DNA of 14,463 nucleotides from Flavobacteriales bacterium. Lineage in GTDB: Bacteria; Bacteroidota; Bacteroidia; Flavobacteriales; BACL11. Made by a program: the position numbers and the translations under genes. The notes beneath the pieces are model-generated. The model searched no databases, was not told the origin of the DNA, and worked only from the letters and a program-made list of their open reading frames with translations. The stretch spans positions 1 to 14,463 of the forward strand of contig PBQB01000096.1 of the NCBI GenBank assembly GCA_002724895.1, given 5' to 3'. Shown here piece after piece: positions 6,392 to 13,537 of this stretch (position 1 is its first letter; each line of letters opens with the position of its first letter).

Positions 6392-6985
6392 ATGAACATA
6401 ATAGATATACTTACTGCTTCACTAACTCTTTTTGCTGTTATTGATATGCCCGGTAATATTCCTTTAATAATTCGTTTAAGAAAAGAATATGGAGAAATTC
6501 AATCTATTAAATCAACATGTATAGCTGCATTTATTATGATTTCTTTTCTTTTTTTTGGAAACTTCCTTTTTACTTTACTTGGAATTGAACTTTTTCACTT
6601 TGCATTAGCTGGTTCGTTTCTAATAATTTATTTTGGAATCAAAATGGTTTTAGGATTAGAATCAAAAAGTCCAAATCAAAAGATTTCAAGTGCTACAATA
6701 TTTCCTATTGCATTTCCATTAATTGCTGGACCAGGAACATTATCGACATTAATTGCTCTAAACTCTGAAATAAGTAAACTAGAACTAGTTCTAGCTATTT
6801 TAATTAATTGTATTGTTATATATATTTTTTTAAAATCTGCTACATGGATACAAAGAAAAATTGGATTAACCGGGATAATAATTATAGAAAGAATTTTTGG
6901 AATTATTTTGATTGCTATTGGTATGAAATTATTATTAAAATCTTTAATTTTATCAATAAATTTTGCATTAGCAACAGTTAATTAA
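6392..6985 (+). CDS. MarC-family integral membrane protein
   Basis: A 197-residue inner-membrane protein with about six helices (roughly 5-27, 41-63, 67-88, 102-123, 130-150, 160-190). It shows the two MarC-family signatures: VIDMPGNIP (16-24) and FPIAFPLIAGPGT (104-116). They are pseudo-symmetrical re-entrant motifs found in all members, and the length is normal. Despite the name, the family has no proven role in multidrug resistance and its substrate is unknown. Spacing of 42 nt to the HtrA-like protease, with no TAnnTTTG box in between, suggests co-transcription. Confidence 0.9.
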   Translation: MNIIDILTASLTLFAVIDMPGNIPLIIRLRKEYGEIQSIKSTCIAAFIMISFLFFGNFLFTLLGIELFHFALAGSFLIIYFGIKMVLGLESKSPNQKISSATIFPIAFPLIAGPGTLSTLIALNSEISKLELVLAILINCIVIYIFLKSATWIQRKIGLTGIIIIERIFGIILIAIGMKLLLKSLILSINFALATVN

Positions 6986-7027
6986 GTAAATCAAGTAATA
7001 ATTTGAAATTTTTAACGTTAAAAAAAA

Positions 7028-8131
7028 ATGAAAAAAACAAAAATCATCATTTACACATTAGTTGGAGGACTACTTTTTTATACAATAAATTCTATTATTT
7101 TAAATAAATCACAAGCATCAAATCAAACAGAAAATTCTGAAGTAATATCCAAACAAAATAATGTTAATTTTGAACTTCCTAATTTTGAAAATGCAGCAGC
7201 AAAAGCAATTAAATCGGTAGTACACATTAAATCTAAGTTTCTTCAAAATTCAATTTATAGATATTATGACCCTTTCTTTGGTAATAGGTACTTTAAGCAA
7301 CCTAAAGAAGAAGTAGCAAGTGGTTCAGGTGTAATTATCTCTTCAGATGGATATATAATAACAAATAAACATGTGATAAATAAAGCTACTGAAATAGAAG
7401 TAGTTTTAAATGATAAACGAACATATAATGCAAAAATTTTAGGTACAGATCCTAATAGCGACTTAGCATTATTAAAAGTTGAGGCAAATAATTTAGACTT
7501 TTTAGATTTTGCTAATTCGGATAATATTAAAATTGGACAATGGGTTTTAGCAGTCGGAAATCCTTTTAACTTAAGCTCAACTGTGACCGCAGGAATAATT
7601 AGTGCTAAATCAAGAAAAATTAATATTTTAAATGATGGTGGTATTGAAGCTTTTATACAAACGGATGCAGCTATCAATGCTGGAAATTCAGGTGGAGCAT
7701 TAGTAAACACTGATGGGCAACTAATAGGTATTAATACTGCAATTCAGTCTAATACAGGTTCTTTCACTGGATATGGTTTTGCTATCCCTTCTAATATGGC
7801 TCAAAAAATAGTTTCAGACTTAAAAAAATATGGTGAAGTTAAAAGAGCATACATAGGCATACATATTTCTGATATAAATAATGACATAAAAGAATACTTT
7901 TCATTAAATGGTCTTAATGGTGTACTTGTTTCTAAAGTTTTGAGTAATAGCGCAGCTGAAAAAGCGGGTATAAAAGACTTAGATGTTATTATAGCAATAA
8001 ATGATATAACTGTTAATTCTGTCAGTGAACTTCATGAAATAATTGTTCAGTTTAGTCCTGGAGATGAAATAAAATGCAAAATAAAAAGAGGGAAAAAAAC
8101 CATTGACTTAAGTTTTAATCTTCAAGAATAA
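7028..8131 (+). CDS. HtrA/Deg-family serine protease, membrane-anchored with one PDZ domain (DegS-like architecture)
   Basis: A periplasmic trypsin-like protease of 367 residues involved in envelope protein quality control or stress signalling. Residues 5-25 form a single hydrophobic anchor or signal peptide. The protease domain (about 53-265) has the complete triad: His115 in TNKHV, Asp145 in NSDLALLK and Ser221 in NAGNSGGALVN. One PDZ domain follows (about 274-365) with carboxylate-binding loop YIGI (275-278) and SAAEKAGIKDLDVI (308-321). Many Bacteroidota DegP homologues carry two PDZ domains and exceed 450 residues, so this shorter form resembles DegS. It ends 10 bp from the convergent lipoprotein gene. 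Confidence 0.92.
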   Translation: MKKTKIIIYTLVGGLLFYTINSIILNKSQASNQTENSEVISKQNNVNFELPNFENAAAKAIKSVVHIKSKFLQNSIYRYYDPFFGNRYFKQPKEEVASGSGVIISSDGYIITNKHVINKATEIEVVLNDKRTYNAKILGTDPNSDLALLKVEANNLDFLDFANSDNIKIGQWVLAVGNPFNLSSTVTAGIISAKSRKINILNDGGIEAFIQTDAAINAGNSGGALVNTDGQLIGINTAIQSNTGSFTGYGFAIPSNMAQKIVSDLKKYGEVKRAYIGIHISDINNDIKEYFSLNGLNGVLVSKVLSNSAAEKAGIKDLDVIIAINDITVNSVSELHEIIVQFSPGDEIKCKIKRGKKTIDLSFNLQE

Positions 8132-8141
8132 TTATTCAAAG

Positions 8142-9134
8142 TTAAAACAAATCAAATAAAGTTAAATCTTCATATTTATCATATATAACTGTGTCCGGAA
8201 CAATTGGAATATTATAATAACTAGCTGCATAACCTCCCCAAATTCCTATTCCTCCATTAATGTTACTATTTAGATTAACTGGTTCTGAGAATGGATTGCC
8301 TGAAGAATTTTTAGAGCGCTCTACGCTTCTCCAAAATTTATAAGTATCACTATTTACATGGTTAATTCTTAAGATTACTATATCTCTTTCATAAATTTGA
8401 CCATCAATATTTCTATCTGAATAGAAAGGTAAAAAAACACCATCTTCTTCATCTGCCCTTCCAGATCTAGCAAAACGTGCAGGGAAATTTTCTCCATTTA
8501 CTAATTGATCGTTTCGAACACTTATTGCACATGGGACAAATAATGAATCCTTTTTTTCATTACTAGTTTTTTTAAAATAAGCAGTAATACCATTTCCAAG
8601 TGTGTCAGGATCATTAAACTGAGCCCATATATAATGTTTGTAATTATCTGAAACGTTATCTTCTTTACTCTGTACCCAAACACTATCAATTGGATATAAT
8701 TCTGGAATACTTGTTTTAGATGTAATGATTTTCCCCTGCCATTCAATTTGCAAACTATATGTATACCCAATTTGACTAAAATCATCTTCTTTATATTCTA
8801 AGTCAATATAAAGACCCTCAAACGGCAATTCTGAAAAAAAATTTAATGTATCTAAAAAATTATTATCAATATAAGTTAAAGAATGTTGAATATTATCATT
8901 TCTAGTTATAGTGATATTAGCATCACTTACAGAAACTTCACTTAAAAAGTTTGAATCTAAAACATCAAAATATCCTTGGGTTGTTGTTAAAAAAACAACT
9001 GCTGGAAAGTTCTGTTGTATATATCCTTCAACAACTAAAGAGGTTTGATCTACACTTGAATTGAGACTTAATTCTGTTTCACATGCTGATAAAGTAAAAA
9101 AGAAAACTAAAAAATATAATTTGAAATTAATCAT
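8142..9134 (-). CDS. DUF4249-family outer-membrane lipoprotein
   Basis: A 330-residue protein with a lipoprotein signal peptide: hydrophobic residues 4-16 and lipobox LSAC with the acylated Cys18, followed by ETELSL. The mature start (VDQTSLVVEGYIQQNFPAVVFLTTTQGYF) and the later LQIEWQGKIITSKTSIPELYPIDSVW are characteristic of DUF4249, a Bacteroidota-only family. Its genes typically sit next to a TonB-dependent receptor of the CarboxypepD_reg type and probably assist uptake at the outer membrane. No receptor gene lies next to it here, so its partner is unknown. It follows paaE by 34 bp on the same strand, but a TAnnTTTG box directly in front suggests its own promoter. Confidence 0.82.
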   Translation of the reverse strand: MINFKLYFLVFFFTLSACETELSLNSSVDQTSLVVEGYIQQNFPAVVFLTTTQGYFDVLDSNFLSEVSVSDANITITRNDNIQHSLTYIDNNFLDTLNFFSELPFEGLYIDLEYKEDDFSQIGYTYSLQIEWQGKIITSKTSIPELYPIDSVWVQSKEDNVSDNYKHYIWAQFNDPDTLGNGITAYFKKTSNEKKDSLFVPCAISVRNDQLVNGENFPARFARSGRADEEDGVFLPFYSDRNIDGQIYERDIVILRINHVNSDTYKFWRSVERSKNSSGNPFSEPVNLNSNINGGIGIWGGYAASYYNIPIVPDTVIYDKYEDLTLFDLF

Positions 9135-9138
9135 GATT

Positions 9139-9146
9139 CAAATATA
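9139..9146 (-). promoter_or_regulatory. -7 box TATATTTG upstream of the DUF4249 gene
   Basis: Matches TAnnTTTG and ends 4 nt before the ATG at 9134, implying a leaderless transcript separate from paaE. No TTG at -33 spacing. Confidence 0.42.
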
Positions 9147-9168
9147 TATCTATAAGATATAACCAGAA

Positions 9169-10215
9169 TTAAATCTCGTCAAAATCTATAACTACTTTGT
9201 CAGATTTAGGATGTGACTGACAAGTAAGAATAAATCCAGAACTAACCTCATCATCAGATAATGAAAAATTCTGATCCATCTCTACTTCACCTTCAATTAC
9301 TTTTGCTTTACACACACAACATACACCTCCCTTGCAAGAAAAAGGAACGTCAGCTCCCTCCTCCATCGCAGCATCTAGAATAGACATGCCATTTGATGAA
9401 AGTTCTAAGTCAAAGTCATCTCCATCGACAGTAACCGTAACTTGACTAACTATTTCTTTTTTAGCTTTTTTGTTATTAGAAACCTCACCGGTAGTAAATC
9501 TCTCAAAAAATATGCTATCATTGTTAATACCGTGATCATTTAAAACTTGTGTTGTATTATCTATTAACTCTCCAGGTCCACAAAGAAAAAAACTATTCGC
9601 ATTTAAAATATTACAATTTTCCTTAAAAAGTATTTCTAATTTTTCTCTATCAATTCTACCATTAATAAAACCTTCAATATTCTCTCTAGAAAATGCATAA
9701 TGGACAAAAAACTGACTTTGAAATTTACTTTCCAAATTTTGAAGTTCTTCAAAAAACATAATACTGTTCCTATTTTTGTTTCCGTAAATTAAAGTAAAAT
9801 CACTTTCAGGCTCTTCTCTTAATGTATTTCTAATCATTGATAAAATTGGAGTAATACCACTTCCAGCACAGATTCCTACATAATGTTTCTTATTACTTTT
9901 TTCGTTCTTTAAAAAAAAACTTCCTAAAGGAGGCATAACATCTAATTTATCACCTTTTTTTACGGTCTTTGTCAGAAAAGTAGACATTAACCCTCCTGAA
10001 ACTAATTTAACACCTATTTCAATATTGTCTCCAGGTATACTACTAATAGAATACGATCTTCTTATATCCTGATTATTAATTTCATGTCTAACAGTAATAT
10101 ATTGCCCTGGAACAAATTCAAAATCTTGAATTTGAGATGTATCAAAAGTTATTGCAACAGCATCTTGTGTTAATTTATCTATGTTGATCACTTCCAAAGA
10201 AAAAAAATCTTTCAT
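9169..10215 (-). CDS. paaE: PaaE, reductase of the phenylacetyl-CoA 1,2-epoxidase
   Basis: A 348-residue cytoplasmic flavo-iron-sulfur protein that carries electrons from NADPH to the PaaABC epoxidase. Domains in order: FAD-binding ferredoxin-reductase barrel (about 5-105) with RRSYSISS (52-59), NAD(P)-binding domain (about 110-235) with CAGSGITPILSMI (116-128) and FLCGPGELI (210-218), then a plant-type 2Fe-2S ferredoxin domain (about 257-348) with ligands Cys294, Cys299, Cys302 and Cys332. This reductase-then-ferredoxin order is that of PaaE. The length is close to the E. coli protein (about 356). It is transcribed divergently from paaABCD, with 96 bp between, unlike the enterobacterial order where paaE is the last gene of the paaABCDE block. 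A stand-alone Hmp- or VanB-type reductase is the alternative, made unlikely by the locus. Confidence 0.92.
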   Translation of the reverse strand: MKDFFSLEVINIDKLTQDAVAITFDTSQIQDFEFVPGQYITVRHEINNQDIRRSYSISSIPGDNIEIGVKLVSGGLMSTFLTKTVKKGDKLDVMPPLGSFFLKNEKSNKKHYVGICAGSGITPILSMIRNTLREEPESDFTLIYGNKNRNSIMFFEELQNLESKFQSQFFVHYAFSRENIEGFINGRIDREKLEILFKENCNILNANSFFLCGPGELIDNTTQVLNDHGINNDSIFFERFTTGEVSNNKKAKKEIVSQVTVTVDGDDFDLELSSNGMSILDAAMEEGADVPFSCKGGVCCVCKAKVIEGEVEMDQNFSLSDDEVSSGFILTCQSHPKSDKVVIDFDEI

Positions 10216-10231
10216 TTAATTTTATTTATTG

Positions 10232-10239
10232 CAAAAATA
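10232..10239 (-). promoter_or_regulatory. -7 box TATTTTTG upstream of paaE
   Basis: Matches TAnnTTTG, 16 nt before the paaE ATG. No convincing TTG at -33. It shares the divergent intergenic region with the paaA promoter. Confidence 0.45.
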
Positions 10240-10287
10240 ACAATATTCTATATCATAATTTAACATTTATATAAAACATATTTTTAC

Positions 10288-10295
10288 TAATTTTG
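10288..10295 (+). promoter_or_regulatory. -7 box TAATTTTG upstream of paaA
   Basis: Matches TAnnTTTG, 16 nt before the ATG at 10312, the same distance as on the paaE side. It probably drives the paaABCDGH unit. No clear operator dyad was found between the two boxes. Confidence 0.45.
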
Positions 10296-10311
10296 CATAT
10301 AATCAAAAAAA

Positions 10312-11229
10312 ATGAGCGAAAAATTATTTCAAGAAAAAATTGATTCTGAAAAGAAAATCGAACCAAAAGACTGGATGCCAGAAAAATACAGGCAACATTT
10401 AATACGACAGATTTCTCAACATGCACACTCAGAAATAATTGGTATGCAACCTGAAGGTCAATGGATTAATAGAGCTCCTTCTCTTAGAGCAAAAATGATT
10501 TTACTTGCTAAAGTTCAAGATGAAGCAGGGCATGGTTTATACCTATATTCGGCATGTGAGACATTAGGAATTAGTCGAAAAGAATTAATCAATCAGTTAC
10601 ATGAAGAAAGAGCTAAATACTCTTCAATTTTTAACTATCCAACTCTTAATTGGGCAGATATGGGTGCTATTGGGTGGCTTGTAGATGGAGCGGCAATCGT
10701 TAATCAAGTTTCTTTACAAAGAACATCATACGGCCCTTATTCTAGAGGTATGATAAAAATATGTAAAGAAGAAAGCTTTCATCAAAGACAAGGTTATGAA
10801 ATAATGGCTGAGATGGCAAATGGAACTAAAGAACAAAAAGCCATGGCTCAAGATGCTCTAAATAGGTTTTGGTGGCCATCAATAATGATGTTTGGACCTC
10901 ACGATGCAGATTCACCAAGAACAGGTAATGCCATGAAATGGAAGATAAAAAGACAAACAAATGATGAACTTAGACAAAGTTTCATTGATAAAACAGTTCC
11001 ACAAGCTCAAGTTATTGGTCTAACTATTCCAGATCCTGATTTAAAGTGGAATGAACAAAGAGGTCATTATGATTTTGGAGAGATTGACTGGAAAGAATTT
11101 TGGAATGTAGTCAATGGTAATGGTCCATGTAACAAAGAGAGATTAGATCATCATAAAAGAGCACATAATGAAGGAAGGTGGGTAAGAGAAGCAGCAAAAG
11201 TTTATGCTGAAAAAAATAAACTTAACTAA
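10312..11229 (+). CDS. paaA: PaaA, catalytic diiron subunit of phenylacetyl-CoA 1,2-epoxidase
   Basis: A 305-residue ferritin-like diiron oxygenase subunit that inserts one O2 oxygen into the aromatic ring of phenylacetyl-CoA, forming the 1,2-epoxide. Candidate iron ligands, read from the family pattern, are Glu41 (HSEIIG), Glu71 and His74 (QDEAGHG), Asp125, Glu154 and His157 (EESFHQRQG). The stretch [18 protein letters not shown] (45-62) and the [10 protein letters not shown] region are highly characteristic. The length matches the E. coli protein (about 309). It heads a compact plus-strand operon, with paaB following 12 nt later. The active-site residues are intact, so the epoxidase should be functional. 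Confidence 0.96.
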   Translation: MSEKLFQEKIDSEKKIEPKDWMPEKYRQHLIRQISQHAHSEIIGMQPEGQWINRAPSLRAKMILLAKVQDEAGHGLYLYSACETLGISRKELINQLHEERAKYSSIFNYPTLNWADMGAIGWLVDGAAIVNQVSLQRTSYGPYSRGMIKICKEESFHQRQGYEIMAEMANGTKEQKAMAQDALNRFWWPSIMMFGPHDADSPRTGNAMKWKIKRQTNDELRQSFIDKTVPQAQVIGLTIPDPDLKWNEQRGHYDFGEIDWKEFWNVVNGNGPCNKERLDHHKRAHNEGRWVREAAKVYAEKNKLN

Positions 11230-11241
11230 AAATCATATTTC

Positions 11242-11526
11242 ATGACATATAAATCAGATATTTGGGAAGTTTTTATACAAAGTAAAAATGGTTTAGCACA
11301 CAAGCACGTTGGTAATGTGCATGCATCAGATAAAAAAATGGCCTTAGACAACGCTAGAGACCTTTACACTAGAAGGAATGAAGGGAGCTGTATATGGGTT
11401 GTTAAAACATCTCATATAGTTTCATCAGAATCTGAAGACAGTGAATCATTTTTTGACCCTGCAAATGATAAAGTTTATAGACATCCCACTTTTTACAAAA
11501 TGCCAGACGGAGCAAAACATATTTAA
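11242..11526 (+). CDS. paaB: PaaB, small subunit of phenylacetyl-CoA 1,2-epoxidase
   Basis: A 94-residue protein that matches PaaB along its length (E. coli about 95 residues). Diagnostic are WEVFIQSKNGLAHKHVGNVHA (8-28, in part), the ARDLYTRRNEG stretch (38-48) and WVVKTSHIV (52-60), ending in KVYRHPTFYKMP. PaaB has no cofactor and helps assemble or bridge the PaaAC heterodimers. Its TAA stop is immediately followed by the paaC ATG without any spacer, a sign of translational coupling. Confidence 0.95.
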   Translation: MTYKSDIWEVFIQSKNGLAHKHVGNVHASDKKMALDNARDLYTRRNEGSCIWVVKTSHIVSSESEDSESFFDPANDKVYRHPTFYKMPDGAKHI

Positions 11527-12273
11527 ATGTCTACTTTATTAAAATATACTCTTCGTATCGCTGACAATTCTTTGATTCTTGGTCAAAGAATGGCTGAATG
11601 GTGTTCTAAAGGACCAACATTAGAAGAAGATATTGCAATGTCTAATATCGCATTAGACTTATTTGGACAAGCAAATGGTTTTCTTGAATATGCATCTAAA
11701 ATTGATGGACAAAAAACAGCAGATGATTTAGCATTTAAAAGAGATGCTAGTAATTTTTATAACTTTTGTTTAGTTGAAGTTGAAAATGGACATTTTGGAA
11801 ATACAATGATTCGCAGTTTATTATTTGACACTTTCTATTTACTTTTTTACAAAGAATTATCTAAAAGCCAAGATGAGAATCTTTCAGCACTTGCTTTCAA
11901 ATCATTAAAAGAAATTAAATATCACTTTAGACATTCTCAAAATTGGATAATCAGACTAGGAGATGGAACCAAAGAAAGTAACAAAAAGGTTCAAGAATCA
12001 TTGAACAATCTTTGGAAATACACTGACGAATTTTTTGAAATAGACAATGTTGACCAAATTATGATCGATCAAAAAATTGGTGTTAATACTTCTCTTTTAA
12101 AAAAAGAATGGACTGAAATCATAGAAAGCACTATTAATGAAGCCAAATTAATTAAACCAAGTACAATTAAAATGATTACTGGAGGAAGAGATGGAAAACA
12201 TTCTAATAAACTATCATCACTATTAAAAGAAATGCAATACTTACCAAGGAAATATCCAAATGCAAAATGGTAA
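11527..12273 (+). CDS. paaC: PaaC, structural ferritin-like subunit of phenylacetyl-CoA 1,2-epoxidase
   Basis: A 248-residue protein, about the length of E. coli PaaC. The N-terminus YTLRIADNSLILGQRMAEWC (7-26) and IALDLFGQANGFLEYA (41-56) are strongly PaaC-like, and HFRHSQNWIIRLGDGTKES falls in the conserved C-terminal half. PaaC shares the ferritin fold of PaaA but lacks a full set of iron ligands and forms the scaffold of the PaaAC pair. It abuts paaB and overlaps paaD by 14 nt (12260-12273), so the genes are surely co-translated. Confidence 0.94.
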   Translation: MSTLLKYTLRIADNSLILGQRMAEWCSKGPTLEEDIAMSNIALDLFGQANGFLEYASKIDGQKTADDLAFKRDASNFYNFCLVEVENGHFGNTMIRSLLFDTFYLLFYKELSKSQDENLSALAFKSLKEIKYHFRHSQNWIIRLGDGTKESNKKVQESLNNLWKYTDEFFEIDNVDQIMIDQKIGVNTSLLKKEWTEIIESTINEAKLIKPSTIKMITGGRDGKHSNKLSSLLKEMQYLPRKYPNAKW

Positions 12274-12712
12274 AATAAACAAAATATGGAAGTTGTTAGA
12301 AACTGTCCCTGACCCTGAAATTCCTGTCATTTCTGTTATTGATCTAGGTGTAATAAGAGATATAACTGTTAAAAACAATTATTATAAAATAACTATTACA
12401 CCTACCTACTCAGGCTGTCCAGCTATGAAAACTATTCAAGATGATATTAAAACTTGTTTAAAAAAAAATAACATAAATAATTTTGACTTCATAATTAAAT
12501 ATAGTCCAGCATGGACTACAGATTGGATGAGTAAAAGGACTAAAGATAAATTATTAAAGTATGGTATTTCACCTCCATCAGACATCACAATTTGTCCTCA
12601 ATGTAAATCAAAAAACACTAAATTAGTTAGTGAATTTGGAGCAACTGCTTGTAAGGCTTTTTATAAATGTTTAGACTGTTTAGAGCCATTTGAATCATTT
12701 AAGTGTATATAA
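12260..12712 (+). CDS. paaD: PaaD, metal-centre maturation factor of the phenylacetyl-CoA epoxidase (MIP18/DUF59 family)
   Basis: A 150-residue protein in two parts. Residues 6-95 form the MIP18/DUF59 domain, with VPDPEIPVISVIDLG (16-30) and the reactive Cys53 in YSGCPAMKTI. Residues 110-150 are the PaaD-specific zinc ribbon, with Cys112-x2-Cys115 and Cys137-x2-Cys140; Cys131 and Cys149 are extra. PaaD is thought to help build the iron or iron-sulfur centres of the epoxidase system and is not a catalytic subunit. The start overlaps the end of paaC by 14 nt. It is somewhat shorter than E. coli PaaD (about 165). Confidence 0.93.
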   Translation: MQNGKINKIWKLLETVPDPEIPVISVIDLGVIRDITVKNNYYKITITPTYSGCPAMKTIQDDIKTCLKKNNINNFDFIIKYSPAWTTDWMSKRTKDKLLKYGISPPSDITICPQCKSKNTKLVSEFGATACKAFYKCLDCLEPFESFKCI

Positions 12713-12766
12713 ATAACTTAAACATCTACTTTTATTTCTTATTTTAGCTCTTTATTAATTGAACTT

Positions 12767-13537
12767 ATGATATTGTTTGACATAAAAGATGGAGTAGGAA
12801 AAATTACTCTCAATAGACCTGAAAAATTTCACTCTATTATTAGAGAACTTGCTCTTGAATTTCAAAATTCACTAGATAAATGTATAAACGAAGGTAATGT
12901 AAGAGCTGTATTAATTACTGCTAAAGGAAAAGCATTTTGTGCTGGTCAAGATTTAGAAGAAGCAACTAGTCCTAATGCTCCCAATATTACTAAAATTATA
13001 CAAGAACATTATAATCCAATTATTAGAAAAATTAGATGTTTAGAAAAACCTGTTATCGCCGCCGTTAATGGAGTCGCGGCTGGAGCTGGCGCTAGTATTG
13101 CTCTTTGTTGTGATATAATAGTTGCAAAAGAAAGCGCCTCTTTTGTTCAAGCATTCTCAAAAATCGGACTTATCCCTGATAGTGGCGCTACTTTCTTTTT
13201 GCCTCGATTAATTGGTAGTCAAAAAGCCACTGCAATTATGATGACTGCCGATAAAATAAATTCAAAAGAAGCAGAAAAAATGGGTATGATATATAAAACT
13301 TTTCCTGACAAATCTTTTGAAAGTGAAAGCTGGAGCTTAGCAAAAAAACTTGCGAAAATGCCAACTAAAGGTCTCGCTCTTACAAAAAAATTACTTAATT
13401 CATCATATTCTAATAATTTAGAAGAACAGTTAAAAATTGAGGAAAATTACCAAAAACAAGCAGCAGATACAGCAGATTTTAAAGAAGGCGTAAGTGCTTT
13501 TCTTGAAAAAAGAAAACCAAATTTTAAAGGAAAATGA
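12767..13537 (+). CDS. paaG: PaaG, 1,2-epoxyphenylacetyl-CoA isomerase (enoyl-CoA hydratase family)
   Basis: A 256-residue crotonase-fold enzyme that converts ring-1,2-epoxyphenylacetyl-CoA to oxepin-CoA. Crotonase motifs: NRPEKFHS (16-23), oxyanion hole CAGQDL (58-63) and GVAAGAG (102-108). The segment IGLIPDSGATFFLPRLIG (133-150) contains the Asp (Asp138) that marks PaaG rather than an ordinary enoyl-CoA hydratase, and position 118 (Ile) lacks the usual second Glu. It follows paaD after 54 nt with no TAnnTTTG box, so it is probably part of the same transcript, and it overlaps paaH by ATGA. PaaF or another hydratase is the less likely alternative. Confidence 0.88.
   Translation: MILFDIKDGVGKITLNRPEKFHSIIRELALEFQNSLDKCINEGNVRAVLITAKGKAFCAGQDLEEATSPNAPNITKIIQEHYNPIIRKIRCLEKPVIAAVNGVAAGAGASIALCCDIIVAKESASFVQAFSKIGLIPDSGATFFLPRLIGSQKATAIMMTADKINSKEAEKMGMIYKTFPDKSFESESWSLAKKLAKMPTKGLALTKKLLNSSYSNNLEEQLKIEENYQKQAADTADFKEGVSAFLEKRKPNFKGK

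Noticed and set aside
7264..7710. Minus-strand frame of 148 codons
   Set aside because: It lies wholly inside the protease gene, whose catalytic triad is intact on the plus strand; no family features seen.
8126..8137. Perfect palindrome GAATAATTATTC between convergent genes, possible terminator
   Set aside because: It has no loop or GC content for a stable hairpin and is explained by the TAA stop and AT-rich composition.
8522..8785. Minus-strand frame of 87 codons
   Set aside because: Alternative frame within the DUF4249 gene; no recognisable domain.
10226..10240. Small inverted repeat TTATT-5-AATAA in the paaE/paaA region as a regulator site
   Set aside because: Arms of 5 bp made only of A and T are expected by chance in such DNA.
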